DNA of 64,000 nucleotides from the NCBI RefSeq assembly GCF_000384075.1, contig NZ_KB913025.1, forward strand, positions 1,937,551-2,001,550, given 5' to 3'. Below the pieces are notes generated by a model. It ran no database searches, had not been told where the DNA came from, and saw nothing but the letters and a program-made list of their open reading frames with translations. Position numbers and translations under genes: made by a program. Origin of the DNA: Methylovulum miyakonense HT12. Its GTDB lineage: Bacteria > Pseudomonadota > Gammaproteobacteria > Methylococcales > Methylomonadaceae. Position 1 is the first letter of the stretch. Each line of letters begins with the position of its first letter. Of the stretch, positions 9,621 through 19,320 are shown piece after piece.

Positions 9621-10352
9621 TTAAGCTTGGTCGTCAGTTTCAAAAACACTTTTGTAAGACACATACATCAATGTGGACACCAGCATGTATAAAACCGGGG
9701 TCAACAAAGGTGTGATGGTGGTGCACAAAACCGCTTCAAAAAACACAAAGCCGAGCATTTTATAAAGTGCGCTTTGGTTCTTGGCCACAGTCCGGTCGCT
9801 TTGTTCCTTAGCTTCGCTCCAGCGGGCATTTTTAAACAGCATTAACGGATGGCTAAACCAGCCGGCAAATGTCGTCAACATCAATAGCACAAAAATCAAC
9901 GTGACGTTGGCGTAAGAATAGATCCAACTGAAGACTTCCCGGGCCGTTTCCCGATGTAGGTTGTGTGGCGTCAATTCCCAGTGGAAAAAGAATTCGCCGA
10001 TTTTGTAATATTCGCCAGAAATCAGGCTGGCGACCAGCATAAACACAAACCAGCAGGCGACAATGCTGCTTGCCGCCAGCACGGCCAGCGGCAAGCTTTT
10101 GTTAATCGCCCAGTAAAACCCGACCGGGTGTTCCGATGTTGTTTTCATGTCGATATATTTGGCAATCCCGACACCGACAAACAAACACGACACGGCGGCA
10201 AAAATACCGGCCGCCAAAGAGATTTTACCCAACACCAGTACGGCGCCTACGAATAGGCAATAGCCGAACCATGCCACTGGCCGCAGTTTGACAAACCATA
10301 GTGATTCCTGAAGCAAGTCAGTGAATTTGAGCTTTTTTTTGCTGGTTTTCAC
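9621..10352 (-). CDS. Polytopic membrane protein of unknown function
   Basis: 243 residues with about five to six membrane segments (first around 27-50, then 52-70, 93-113, 150-172, 200-235). The charged first 20 residues and the layout resemble BPSS1780-like membrane proteins, but I cannot name it with confidence. Its ATG overlaps the stop of trpS by 4 bp (ATGA), so it is cotranscribed with the synthetase. There is no sign of a link in function. Confidence 0.7.
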   Translation of the reverse strand: MKTSKKKLKFTDLLQESLWFVKLRPVAWFGYCLFVGAVLVLGKISLAAGIFAAVSCLFVGVGIAKYIDMKTTSEHPVGFYWAINKSLPLAVLAASSIVACWFVFMLVASLISGEYYKIGEFFFHWELTPHNLHRETAREVFSWIYSYANVTLIFVLLMLTTFAGWFSHPLMLFKNARWSEAKEQSDRTVAKNQSALYKMLGFVFFEAVLCTTITPLLTPVLYMLVSTLMYVSYKSVFETDDQA

Positions 10353-11362
10353 GATGAAATCCTAGAAATGCCTACCGATTTACGGAGTTTTTGCATAAAA
10401 GGTATGCTGATGTCACGGGCCTTTTCTGCGCCTTCTTGCAATTGTGTTTCAATATGTTCCGGCGCTTGTAACAACGCTTCATAACGCTCCCTTGCCGGTG
10501 CGATGTGGTTGTTGATATGTTCAAAAAGCACTTGCTTCATTTCGCCCCAGCCTATGCCTTCAGCGTAGCGCTGGCGGATATGCGCGACTTCATGGGGGGA
10601 GGCGAAGGCCTGATAAATGCTGAACAAGGTACAGCCCTCAGTGTCTTTGGGTTCACCGGGTTCCAACGAATTGGTCTTGATTTTGTTGATCAGCTTGCGC
10701 AATTTTTTCTCAGGCTCGAACAGCGGGATGGTGTTGTTGTAGCTTTTGCTCATTTTCCTTCCGTCCAGGCCGGATAAGGTCGCGCCATGTTCTTCCAGCA
10801 AGGCTTCGGGCAAGACAAAATGTTCCCCATAAATATGGTTGAAACGTGCGGCCATGTCCCGCGCCATTTCAATATGTTGGATTTGGTCTTTTCCGACCGG
10901 CACTTTATTGGCGTTGAACATCAAAATATCCGCCGCCATTAAAATCGGATAGCTGAACAAGCCCATCGTAATGCCTTTATCAGGGTCTTTTTCGCCACTT
11001 TGTTCATTTTCAGCCACCGCCGCTTTGTAGGCATGGGCGCGGTTCATTAAACCTTTGGATGCCACACATGTTAGCATCCACGACAATTCTAGGATTTCCG
11101 GCACATCTGACTGGCGGTAAAACACGGCATTAGCGGTGTCGAGGCCTAATGCCAGCCAAGTTGCGGCAATTTCCAAACTGGATTGCCTGACCCGTTCAGG
11201 TTCTTGGCACTTGATCAGCGCATGGTAGTCCGCCAAAAAGTAAAATGGCAGGGCATCGGCATTTTTGCTGGCGGCAATGGCGGGGCGTATCGCGCCGACA
11301 TAATTGCCGAGATGGGGGGTTCCGGTGGTGGTGATACCTGTTAACACTATCGCTTTATTCAT
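10349..11362 (-). CDS. trpS: Tryptophan--tRNA ligase
   Basis: A 337-residue class I aminoacyl-tRNA synthetase that charges tRNA-Trp. The HIGH-type signature is PHLGNY near residue 20 and the KMSKS loop is GRKMSKSY about residue 200; length and order match bacterial TrpRS. It is the first gene of a two-gene unit with the membrane protein downstream. Confidence 0.96.
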   Translation of the reverse strand: MNKAIVLTGITTTGTPHLGNYVGAIRPAIAASKNADALPFYFLADYHALIKCQEPERVRQSSLEIAATWLALGLDTANAVFYRQSDVPEILELSWMLTCVASKGLMNRAHAYKAAVAENEQSGEKDPDKGITMGLFSYPILMAADILMFNANKVPVGKDQIQHIEMARDMAARFNHIYGEHFVLPEALLEEHGATLSGLDGRKMSKSYNNTIPLFEPEKKLRKLINKIKTNSLEPGEPKDTEGCTLFSIYQAFASPHEVAHIRQRYAEGIGWGEMKQVLFEHINNHIAPARERYEALLQAPEHIETQLQEGAEKARDISIPFMQKLRKSVGISRISS

Positions 11363-11711
11363 TAGGGGCTCAGTCGTTCAGTGGATTTTAAAGTGGGCGA
11401 CAATATTACATAAATTCCGCTTAAGATGCAGTAACATGAAAACCAATAAGACGCTGCCGTCGCTGGCCATGGCTTATTGCCCCCATGTAAACGGTATACT
11501 GGGCTTTTCGGATAAGGCAATACTTGGCCGTATGGCTTAAGCCGGGATATTGGGATCTTGTCCTATGCGGATGGCGGATGGCATCCCCGCCTTGGTGTCT
11601 GGAGATTTTAGATAAGCCGGTGGTATGGGCCAGCTGAAACAGAAGGCGGGGGTTGGTGGCGCCTGTCCTTTAGGCGGCCGCCCCTGTCCGATACCCCCCG
11701 AAGGTGTGTTT
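11363..11711. other. Intergenic region, nothing clear
   Basis: About 350 bp between trpS and the 3' end of the frameshifted gene, both on the minus strand. It presumably holds the trpS promoter. I see no convincing gene, RNA or repeat in it. Confidence 0.4.
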
Positions 11712-12519
11712 TTATAATTTATTGAACCTGCTAAATATTCTTCTTACCGGATCAGAGGCCTGTTTCTCGTCCTGTTCAAAAGTGGTGTTGAAGAGGTCGG
11801 GTTGCGTATGCCGTTGTTCATTTTTGTGGAAGAGGGCGATATTATCCAATATTGCCGCCCTTTCTTCTTCTGAAATGGTGGTGCGGATAAAGCGGTTGTC
11901 CCTGCGCATAAAATAACTGAGGAACGAATCCAGGAACTCATCATCAAGTTGCTCGATAGCAAAACTTTTATGAAATGTCAGGAAATTCTCATGATTGTAG
12001 ATATTGACTTTCAGTTTTGATGAAGGATAGTCCAGCAAAATCTGAAAACGCACCGGAATTTTCCGTTCGACGACAAACTGCGCCCTGTCGGAGCGGTAAT
12101 TTTTCTGCTGGAAACGTAAGCCCCGGTCAAACAGGAAAGCGTATTCCCGGTCAATTAATCCTCTGGACGATAAGGTGTAGCTAAAGTTGCCTTCGGCTTC
12201 ACAATAGAAGCTGACATTGATCTGCATCAAGCGGTGGTAATCAGCCATCCCCATACGGCCATCGGTATTGATTTTATAGTTTTGCTGGTATAGGGTGCCA
12301 AATTGCGGATAGTGGCGGCAATAATGGGTGACGGGTATCGGTTCTTCAAGGAAGTTTAAATATTCGACCAGTTCCTTTAGGTTGTCATATAGGAACTGCA
12401 TTTTGGGCAAAAGTATTTTCTGGTAGGTTTCTTCCAGCCGCTTATCAATCAGGCTTTGCTCATATTCAGCCTGTTTTTTTTTCCGCCGCTTTTTGTCTTA
12501 TTTCATCCAGGATACTCAT
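11712..12519 (-). pseudogene. Unknown conserved-type protein, frameshifted at an A9 run
   Basis: An open frame of 232 residues (from 12410) lacks a good start, but the ATG at 12519 has a strong GAGGAA ribosome site 6 bases upstream and encodes MSILDEIRQKAAEKK before a run of nine A (12474-12482 on the plus strand as T9). With eight A the frame continues as QAEYEQSLIDKRLEE into the long frame, giving one protein of about 268 residues with a charged coiled N-terminus. So the gene is one base out of frame. It may be a sequencing error, a real mutation or a slippage site. The function is not recognised; there is no signal peptide and it looks soluble. Confidence 0.7.
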
Positions 12520-12617
12520 GATGGTTCCTCTGTTTGGTGCCAATTATTGGGTAATAAGGCTTTCAAGTTAAAGCCATGGCCCTATCTTGCCGGAGTTACG
12601 GACAGCAAGGCCTTCGT

Positions 12618-13991
12618 CTATTCGGCCAGTAAAGCCAATAGTTCTGCGGTTTTCGCCTGCATCAGCGTTTCATCGCCACGGGCTTCAACGTTCAAACGCA
12701 CTAACGGTTCGGTGTTCGAGCAACGTAAGTTAAACCGCCACCCGGCAAATTCCATGCTTAAGCCATCAGTAAAGTCAATTTCCAGGGCTTCGTGTTGGTA
12801 ATGTTGCCGGACTTTTGCGAGCACAGCGGCCGGGTCGGCAATGACCCGGTTGATTTCGCCGCTGGCGGGGAACAAGCGCATCCGTTCATCCAGCAGTTGG
12901 GATAAGGGTTTGCCACTGTCGCCCATTAGGGCGACGACTAACAGCCAAGGGATCATACCGCTGTCGCAGTAAGCAAAATCGCGGAAATAATGGTGTGCGC
13001 TCATTTCCCCGCCGTACACGGCATCTTCGCTACGCATCCGCTCTTTAATGAACGCATGTCCGGTTTTGCTTTGGATGGCGATACCGGATAGGTTGTTGAC
13101 AATGTCCACGGTATTCCAGGTCAGGCGGGGGTCGTGGACGATTTTCGCGCCGGGATTCAGTTTCAAAAAAGCGGCGGCGAGCAATCCGACGATGTAATAA
13201 CCTTCGATAAAACGGCCGGTTTCGTCAAATAAAAAGCAGCGGTCAAAATCACCGTCCCAAGCGATGCCCAAGTCGGCTTTGTGTGCGTGGATGGCGGCGA
13301 TGGTGCTGGCGCGGTTTTCGGGCAATAAGGGGTTGGGGATGCCGTTAGGGAAATGGCCGTTTGGTTCGTGGTGGATTTTTATAAAGGTGAGGGTGGGTAA
13401 TGACGCCTCCAGCCAATCAATGACATGGCCTGCGGCACCGTTGCCGGCATTGACGACGATTTTTAACGGCTTTAAAGGTTCGGCCCCTAAATAACCCAGC
13501 AGATGCCGGGTGTATGCCTCACCTATCGTAATGTGTTTCAGTTGGCCGCGTGCCCCGCTGGGGGCGGCAAATTCATTTGTTTCCGCCAATTGTTTAATGT
13601 CATCCAGGCCAGTGTCGCCGCTCACTGGCTTGCTATGCTCGCGCACCAGTTTCATGCCATTGTAATCTTTAGGGTTATGGCTGGCGGTGACCATAATGCC
13701 GCCGTCCATCATTTTGCCCGCGTCCTGATAGGCAAAGGTTGCAAAATACACTTCTTCAGTGCCGCATAAACCAATGTCGTACACATCGGCACCCGCGTCC
13801 ATTAGGCCGCGGCTGACCGCCGCCGCCATTTCGTCGCTGGATAAGCGGATGTCACGGCCGACGATCACGGATTTTGGCTGGATTTTTTCGGCATAAGCCC
13901 GGCCAATGCGGTAAGCGATGTCCGGATTAAGTTCATCCGGGATTCTGCCACGGATGTCGTAGGCTTTAAAACAGGTTAAAGGAATGCTCAT
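12618..13991 (-). CDS. manB: Phosphomannomutase (CpsG/ManB type)
   Basis: A 457-residue alpha-D-phosphohexomutase that interconverts mannose-6-P and mannose-1-P for GDP-mannose and surface sugars. The phosphoserine loop [11 protein letters not shown], the metal site [11 protein letters not shown], the sugar-binding [13 protein letters not shown] and the phosphate-binding RCSNTEP are all visible, and the sequence closely follows E. coli CpsG/ManB throughout. The homologue begins [14 protein letters not shown], so the ATG at 13991 (MSIPLTCF) is preferred; another ATG lies at 14006. Confidence 0.92.
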   Translation of the reverse strand: MSIPLTCFKAYDIRGRIPDELNPDIAYRIGRAYAEKIQPKSVIVGRDIRLSSDEMAAAVSRGLMDAGADVYDIGLCGTEEVYFATFAYQDAGKMMDGGIMVTASHNPKDYNGMKLVREHSKPVSGDTGLDDIKQLAETNEFAAPSGARGQLKHITIGEAYTRHLLGYLGAEPLKPLKIVVNAGNGAAGHVIDWLEASLPTLTFIKIHHEPNGHFPNGIPNPLLPENRASTIAAIHAHKADLGIAWDGDFDRCFLFDETGRFIEGYYIVGLLAAAFLKLNPGAKIVHDPRLTWNTVDIVNNLSGIAIQSKTGHAFIKERMRSEDAVYGGEMSAHHYFRDFAYCDSGMIPWLLVVALMGDSGKPLSQLLDERMRLFPASGEINRVIADPAAVLAKVRQHYQHEALEIDFTDGLSMEFAGWRFNLRCSNTEPLVRLNVEARGDETLMQAKTAELLALLAE

Positions 13992-14114
13992 TAGCGGGCT
14001 AGCCATTAGGGAATGGAAAGATTAAAAAATGTGACAGTTCGCCGTCTAGTATAATTGCCTACGTTTTAGCAACCAATGATTATTATGGTTGTTGTGATTT
14101 TTTGTGAATAAAGT

Positions 14115-14801
14115 ATGGCAAATTTTAAAACCCATGTTGCGGTCGCTGTTGCCGCCAGCACAGCGGCGGCTGGCTTTGCAGCGGACCTGAAATTGATTAC
14201 GGCTGACCAAACTGTGTGGTTGGTGCTTTTAGGTACAATTGGCGGCATGTTGCCAGATATTGATGCCGATAATTCTAAACCAATACGTTTGTTGTTCAAT
14301 GTGCTGGCGATAATCAGCGCAATAACGGCGGCAAAGGCCTTTTATGGACGGCATGAATCGTATTGGGTGCTTGGGGTGGCGGCTGTCGCTTATTTAATGG
14401 TGCGGTATGGCGTGTTTGGATTGTTCAACCGTTTCACCGAACATCGTGGGGTCTTCCATTCCTTATTGGCCGCTGTGTTTTTTGGCTTGTTGGCAACGTG
14501 TATCAGCTTCTATATTTTACACTGGACAATCATCCAAGCTTGGCTGGATGGTTTTTTTATCAGTTTGGGTTTTGTTGTCCATTTGTTGTTGGATGAATTG
14601 TTCAGTGTCGACCTTAGCAATAAACGCATGAAGAAATCCTTTGGTACGGCCTTGAAATTGTTCCATTACCAAAACTTTACCGCCTCGGCGTTGCTATTGA
14701 CGGCGACGTTGGCTTTAGCCATGCTTGCACCTTCCACGGTTCCAGTGCGGCAAGCCATGGGTTTTATCCACTGGACGGTTGTCAAAAGCGGGGAGGGCTG
14801 A
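14115..14801 (+). CDS. YdjM-like membrane-bound metal-dependent hydrolase (DUF457)
   Basis: A 228-residue membrane protein with the DUF457 metal-site pieces: an early His (NFKTHV), GGMLPDIDAD, HRGVFHS and LLLDELF, on about five to six hydrophobic segments. E. coli YdjM has the same PDID and HRGxxHS motifs and is known as LexA-regulated; here I see no LexA box. It ends two bases before the sensor kinase start, so the three genes 14115-16755 may form one operon. Confidence 0.8.
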   Translation: MANFKTHVAVAVAASTAAAGFAADLKLITADQTVWLVLLGTIGGMLPDIDADNSKPIRLLFNVLAIISAITAAKAFYGRHESYWVLGVAAVAYLMVRYGVFGLFNRFTEHRGVFHSLLAAVFFGLLATCISFYILHWTIIQAWLDGFFISLGFVVHLLLDELFSVDLSNKRMKKSFGTALKLFHYQNFTASALLLTATLALAMLAPSTVPVRQAMGFIHWTVVKSGEG

Positions 14802-14803
14802 CC

Positions 14804-16117
14804 ATGAGCTTACGTTTCCAGATCAACCTGCGTATTGTCTTGGCCAGTTTGATTATCCTAGTGTTAGGCGGGTCGGTCGCGGTTTGGCAAGCGCGCGGTG
14901 CGGTCAGTAAAGAAATTGATTCGTCCTTAAACCTTGCCGCGCAATTGATCCAACTTAACTTTCCGCAAGCGCGGCAAACCGCCTTTGATGTGAGCGCCTG
15001 GTTGCCGCGTTTTGTGTCGCTTGAGCAAACCCGCCATTTGCAAATCCACTTAAAGAAAGCGGGCGGCGAAATGGTCAAATTTACTGCCGGACAACAGCTG
15101 GCCAAAGCAGCCGATGCGCCACCGCAGTGGTTTGTGGATCTGGTTTCAGCCGACTATCCGTCCATTGAACAACAATTGCTCACCGCCGATGGCCAACATA
15201 TCACCCTGTTCATACAAGCCGACCCTTTGGATGAAATTAGCGAGGCTTGGAAAGAAAGCCAGGCCTTTTTTATCTCCTTGGGTTTTATGGCGGTGCTGAC
15301 TTTTTTGGCGGTCAATTTAGTGTTCAACAAAGCGTTTAAAGCCATTGCCGTCATTGTCGATAGCTTAAAAGCCATAGAGCAGGGCCAATACCAGCAAAAA
15401 TTGCCGGAATTTGCCACCCAGGAATATGACCACATCGCCAAAGCCATCAACCACATGACGGATGTCCTGGACGCCGCCCATAAAGAAAATAGTGCCTTGA
15501 CCCTACATTCCTTACAAATCCAAGAAGCGGAACGGCAACATTTGTCGCAGGAGCTGCATGATGAATTGGGGCAATCGTTGACCGCCATCAAAGTGATGGC
15601 GGTCACTGCCAAAAAGCCACAAGCCGATGTCGGGCAAATCACCGATACGGTCATTGGTGTTTGTGACCACCTCATTGCTGTGGTCAGGTCCATGATGCGT
15701 AATTTGCATCCCTTGGTATTGGCGGAGCTGGGTTTGAAAGCGTCGTTGGAAGATTTGCTCAACCATTGGGCCAGCCGGCAACCGGATTTGTCCATCATGT
15801 TGCTATGTCCTGACGAAGTTGACCAATTGGATGCCAAAATGAGTATCCAATTGTTCCGGGTGGTACAAGAAGGTATTACGAACATCGTCCGCCATGCCAA
15901 TGCCAGCGAAGCGACTATCCGCCTCGGTATTGACGGCAACCAGTGTTTGCAATTGGAAGTCACCGATAATGGCCTGGGTTGCGTGCCCGTTAGCATCAAG
16001 ACTGGTTTTGGCTTGTTGGGCATGCGGGAGCGTATCAAAAGCTTAGGCGGCGAATTTGCCATCTTTACCGCCCCTGGACAGGGGCTACGCATTAGCGCGG
16101 CTATCCCCTTGTTATGA
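14804..16117 (+). CDS. MoxY-like sensor histidine kinase
   Basis: A 437-residue inner-membrane kinase. Membrane helix about 10-30, a periplasmic sensor region about 30-160 of the LapD/MoxY N-terminal type (it begins with the typical AVSKEIDSSLNLAAQL), a second helix about 160-180, HAMP-like linker, then a HisKA_3 dimerisation helix with the phospho-acceptor in ELHDELGQS (His about 252) and a C-terminal ATPase with TDNGLGC and GLLGMRER. Kinases of this class control methanol dehydrogenase genes in Paracoccus (MoxY), and MxaY controls the lanthanide switch in a methanotroph. It overlaps its response regulator by 4 bp. That it controls mxa here is inference from domain type and location (8 kb from mxaF). 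Confidence 0.88.
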   Translation: MSLRFQINLRIVLASLIILVLGGSVAVWQARGAVSKEIDSSLNLAAQLIQLNFPQARQTAFDVSAWLPRFVSLEQTRHLQIHLKKAGGEMVKFTAGQQLAKAADAPPQWFVDLVSADYPSIEQQLLTADGQHITLFIQADPLDEISEAWKESQAFFISLGFMAVLTFLAVNLVFNKAFKAIAVIVDSLKAIEQGQYQQKLPEFATQEYDHIAKAINHMTDVLDAAHKENSALTLHSLQIQEAERQHLSQELHDELGQSLTAIKVMAVTAKKPQADVGQITDTVIGVCDHLIAVVRSMMRNLHPLVLAELGLKASLEDLLNHWASRQPDLSIMLLCPDEVDQLDAKMSIQLFRVVQEGITNIVRHANASEATIRLGIDGNQCLQLEVTDNGLGCVPVSIKTGFGLLGMRERIKSLGGEFAIFTAPGQGLRISAAIPLL

Positions 16118-16755
16118 AAGGCCCGATAAAAATCCTTTTGGTCGATGACCACGCGATTGTCCGTGCCGGTTTCCGCTTGCTATTGTCGGCCGTGGAGACA
16201 GTGGAAGTCGTTGCCGAAGCTGAGCGCGGCGAGGCGGTTTTCCAACTGTGCCAGGAAACCCATCCCGATGTCATTGTGCTGGATCTGTCTATGCCCGGTA
16301 TCGGTGGCTTGGAAACCTTGCGGCGGGTTTGCTTGCGTGATGAAAACGCCAAGGTGCTGGTGTTTAGCGTCCATGATGAAAGCGTCTACGTCAACCGGGC
16401 CCTGGCGGCTGGCGCGAAAGGCTATATCACGAAAAGCAGCGCGCCGCATATTTTGGTGGAAGCCATCCATAAAATTGCCGATGGGGAAATTTATATTGAG
16501 CAAGGCTTGCTCAAAGCGTCCCCTTCCGTTCAGGTTGACCATTACCGTTCCATTGTCGAGACCCTATCGCCTAGGGAATTTGACATTTTCCTATTGCTGG
16601 CAAAAGGTTTGACCGCGCATAAAATCGCTGAAGAATTGTGCTTGGGTTACAAAACGGTTGCCAATTACGGTACCCATATTAAGAATAAATTAAATGTCTC
16701 CACCGTTGCCGAATTGGCGCATATAGCGATGGTGTTAGGTGCGGTGGGGAAATGA
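16114..16755 (+). CDS. LuxR-type response regulator, MxaB paralogue
   Basis: A 213-residue two-domain regulator: receiver about 1-120 with the DD pair in LLVDDHA, phospho-acceptor Asp57 in LDLSMPG and the Lys in KGYITK, then a LuxR/NarL helix-turn-helix (LSPREFDIFLLLAKG...HIKNKLNV). It is the cognate partner of the kinase that overlaps its start. It is strikingly similar along its whole length to the orphan regulator mxaB at 23357-24019, including LDLSMPGIGG, RALxAGAKGYITK and LSPREFD, so the two genes are probably an old duplication. Confidence 0.88.
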   Translation: MKGPIKILLVDDHAIVRAGFRLLLSAVETVEVVAEAERGEAVFQLCQETHPDVIVLDLSMPGIGGLETLRRVCLRDENAKVLVFSVHDESVYVNRALAAGAKGYITKSSAPHILVEAIHKIADGEIYIEQGLLKASPSVQVDHYRSIVETLSPREFDIFLLLAKGLTAHKIAEELCLGYKTVANYGTHIKNKLNVSTVAELAHIAMVLGAVGK

Positions 16756-16841
16756 GGGGACGGGGTAGCAAGGGCTTGAAGGCTTATCCCGCTTGGTGAC
16801 GGGGCTTTATGAGGATTGGAAAATAAGCTATGTTGCTTGCA

Positions 16842-16866
16842 GTTGCCCAAAATTATTTTGGGCAAC
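16842..16866. terminator. Convergent hairpin terminator
   Basis: A perfect 11-bp inverted repeat (GTTGCCCAAAA / TTTTGGGCAAC) with a 3-base loop lies between the convergent ends of the response regulator and the exported protein. A and T runs in the stem allow it to work on both strands. Confidence 0.65.
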
Positions 16867-16882
16867 AAACCTGCCCTTGGCT

Positions 16883-17737
16883 TTACCGGGCTATATTTGC
16901 ACCTGCCGGGGCGTAGCCGTCCATTTTGATTTCAATCAAGGGTTGATCTTCCTGCCCCATTTGGCGGAGCCGTAAAGAACCTGACAATGCCGTGGGCGCC
17001 GCAGTGGTGCAAGTGCTTATAACCAATAACCATGAAGAATCCCTAACCGATGAACCATCATCGTCATGAAAATTGACGTCCGTAGTGAAATCCACCCAAT
17101 TTTGGCTGAGTGGCGCAACACTGGTCAGTGGCCTAGCCTTATCCCCAGGTTTATGGACTACCGATGTGAACGTCAGGCCTGCCCGATACAGCACGTCGTC
17201 TGATGCGCCGCCACCGGTTGTTGTGAAATGGTAGGCAACGGCCACCGGCCCACGGTTTTTAAAGCCAGCGCGGAGGAAGTCATTCATTTCGAAATATTGG
17301 ACGCCAGGGCTGACGGGCCTGCGGTCATAATCGACGTTGTCCATCCTGATTTTGGCGGCATAAATGCAGTTTGTGCCGTTCCGCCAAACCCGGTCAGTGA
17401 CTGTGCCAACGATGATGGGTTGCTTAAGGGTATAGGCGTTATTCATTACGATGTTGCGGACGGTATTGGCGGTTAAGCCATAGCCCGCTAAAGGCGGGGT
17501 GGCTTTAGGGACCGCGCAGGTGTTGTTGCCACCGCCGTTAGGGGAAAAAGTGGGCGGGGTGGAACCATTGGGGTTGGAACCAAAATTTCCGGTGAGGTTA
17601 CAACTGGCATAAGCGGATATGCCGCCAGGGACAGTGCTGCCGGCGGGCCGTAAATTAACAAATCCGGCTGCCATGGCCGGTACGGTGTCCAGCAATAAAC
17701 TACCGAGCAAGGTGCTGAAGAGAATCGTCTTTTGCAT
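16883..17737 (-). CDS. Exported protein of unknown function
   Basis: 284 residues starting MQKTILFST with a clear Sec signal peptide (cleavage near AMA-AGF). The mature part is Gly/Asn/Pro-rich early on, then has beta-type sequence with a WRNGTNCIYAAKIRMD segment, four to five cysteines that could pair (two near residue 60-85, one near 135, one near 255), and no repeats. I do not recognise the family. The start at 17737 has AGG upstream; the frame is open 13 residues further but without signal character. It is followed upstream by the frameshifted pentapeptide gene on the same strand, with about 105 bp between. Confidence 0.7.
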   Translation of the reverse strand: MQKTILFSTLLGSLLLDTVPAMAAGFVNLRPAGSTVPGGISAYASCNLTGNFGSNPNGSTPPTFSPNGGGNNTCAVPKATPPLAGYGLTANTVRNIVMNNAYTLKQPIIVGTVTDRVWRNGTNCIYAAKIRMDNVDYDRRPVSPGVQYFEMNDFLRAGFKNRGPVAVAYHFTTTGGGASDDVLYRAGLTFTSVVHKPGDKARPLTSVAPLSQNWVDFTTDVNFHDDDGSSVRDSSWLLVISTCTTAAPTALSGSLRLRQMGQEDQPLIEIKMDGYAPAGANIAR

Positions 17738-17842
17738 AAGTTTACCTAAGTGGATGGTTGAATTGTGGACAGGCATTTGTCCGTCAGCTAAATCCGTGCT
17801 GTAGACAAATTAACGGCCCTTCACTGATAAAAAGTGATGGCG

Positions 17843-18812
17843 CTAGAACCCGTGGCCTACACAGCTTGTGGTTTGCATCCCGTCCACAACCACCCCGTCA
17901 GGGCAGGTTGCGGAGATGAAACGGGTGTTGCCGTCGATCAATGCGCTTGCCGTGCCTTGGGCATCTGTCAGATTGGCACCACGCAGGTCTGCGCCTGACA
18001 AATTAGTTCCAGCGAGGTTGGCGCCCGCCAGATTGGCTTCATGCAGGTTCGCCGCCGAAAAATTGGCCTTGCTCAAGTTGGCTTCTGTCAAATCCGCCCC
18101 TTCCATGCGGCTTGAACGCATATCCGCACCTGTGAGTATGGCCCCTGTCAAGCTTGCGCCAGTGAGGTTGGCGGCTTTTAGCTTCGCGCCATAAAGGTTG
18201 GCGTTGCTGAAATTGACCTTATCCATAGTCGCCGCTTCGGCGATCAGCGGGTTGTTGCCGTCCGATTGCAAGCCCGACAAATTGGCGCGCTCCATTTGGG
18301 TGTTGGGGCTGATGCGCAACGCCCCTATCACCGCCGCGCCGCTTAAGTTCGCCCCGCTCAGATTCGCCGAACCCAAATCGCCACCCAGCCGTGCTTGGGA
18401 TAAGTCCGCACCCTGCAAGTCCCTATCTTTCAGGCTGTTCTCCTGGGTGAAATCACAGGCATCCAAGTGCGCATCAGGGCCGATCGACAAACAATCCTCT
18501 GGGTTTTTAAGCTCCGCTGTTTTCACCATACGCCAATAGGCAGGGCTTAAGGGTGGCGGCTGGTTTTGGTTTTCGTCCAATAAGCTGAGATAAGCCGCGC
18601 CTTCGAAATTGACCCGGTCATTCGCCGCGTAAACCGGCGTTTCCCCCCAATCGCCGCGGAATACGCCGGGCAATTTTTCGGTTTTGTGCCGGGATGGTTG
18701 GACGGATAGGCTTTTTTGATGGTTTGTCCCAAGACAAGGCCAGATAAGTCGAGCCTAAAGCAAGGCAGCCTATCAAGGGCAGTGCCGTGATTAACAAGGT
18801 GAATTTAGCCAT
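17843..18812 (-). pseudogene. Exported pentapeptide-repeat protein with CBM-like domain, frameshifted
   Basis: The long frame (to about 18673) encodes a carbohydrate-binding-module-5/12-like segment (W..TPVYAANDRVNFEG...W) and then about 30 pentapeptide repeats of the A(N/D)LxG type forming a right-handed quadrilateral beta helix, ending in a short Cys-containing tail. It lacks an ATG start. A different frame from the ATG at 18812 encodes MAKFTLLITALPLIGCLALG, a membrane or lipoprotein signal. The frames join if one A is removed from the A6 run at 18712-18717 (T6 on the plus strand), giving one protein of about 322 residues. So the gene is probably a single exported protein broken by, or misread at, this run. 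Role unknown. Confidence 0.65.
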
Positions 18813-18938
18813 AGCCGCTTTGTGTCCAATTTTTCTTACCCATGCCTTAAGTGACGTTTGCCGTCATCCCCCTGTGGTGCGCCACTGCCATTAAATCGGG
18901 TTCTTAATTTAATTAAAACAATATGTTATGAATTTGTA

Positions 18939-19012
18939 GGTCGGGTTAGCGATAGCGTAACCCGACACTTTGGGTGCTGATTGCGTCGGGTTACGCTATC
19001 GCTAACCCGACC
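18939..19012. repeat. Palindromic repeat (family TCGGGTTAGCG)
   Basis: A perfect 28-bp inverted repeat (18939-18966 with 18985-19012), each arm also containing a smaller GGGTTA/TAACCC palindrome, with an 18-base loop. This is a MITE/REP-like hairpin element in the 607-bp gap between the pentapeptide gene and the TonB receptor. One copy is seen in the window. Confidence 0.8.
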
Positions 19013-19291
19013 ACGATTGATATACTAAAAAATCATAACAACATGAATATTAACACTTATTTATTAGTTTAACGGCGGTGAAGCCGGAGCTTGGGGACGC
19101 GTGTGACGGGAGCGGAGTGCCTGCCACGCCTTCAGTAGATAACCTAAATCCGTAATTCAATGGCCCGTGCTCGTGGCAATGGGGCGGGTGTCCAACATGC
19201 CAAAAATATTCCGGCTTCCCGCGCCGGACCAACATTCCGGCGGATTCTATAGAAAAAAAAACACGCGGAATATGCCTGCCAACACATTAAG

Positions 19292-19320
19292 AAAAATTCC
19301 TGAAAGATTAAGGAATTTTT
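19292..19320. promoter_or_regulatory. Hairpin 100 bp upstream of the TonB receptor
   Basis: A perfect 10-bp inverted repeat AAAAATTCCT / AGGAATTTTT with a 9-base loop. Ending in a T run, it could be a weak terminator or attenuator in the leader of the receptor gene. A second hairpin (TTGCCCGT/ACGGGCAA) lies at 19364-19384. The rest of 18813-19419 shows no gene. Confidence 0.35.

Noticed and set aside
15154-16152. Minus-strand 332-residue frame over the sensor kinase
   Set aside because: It fully overlaps a kinase with clear motifs, and its composition (Ser/Trp/Cys-rich) is that of an antisense shadow.
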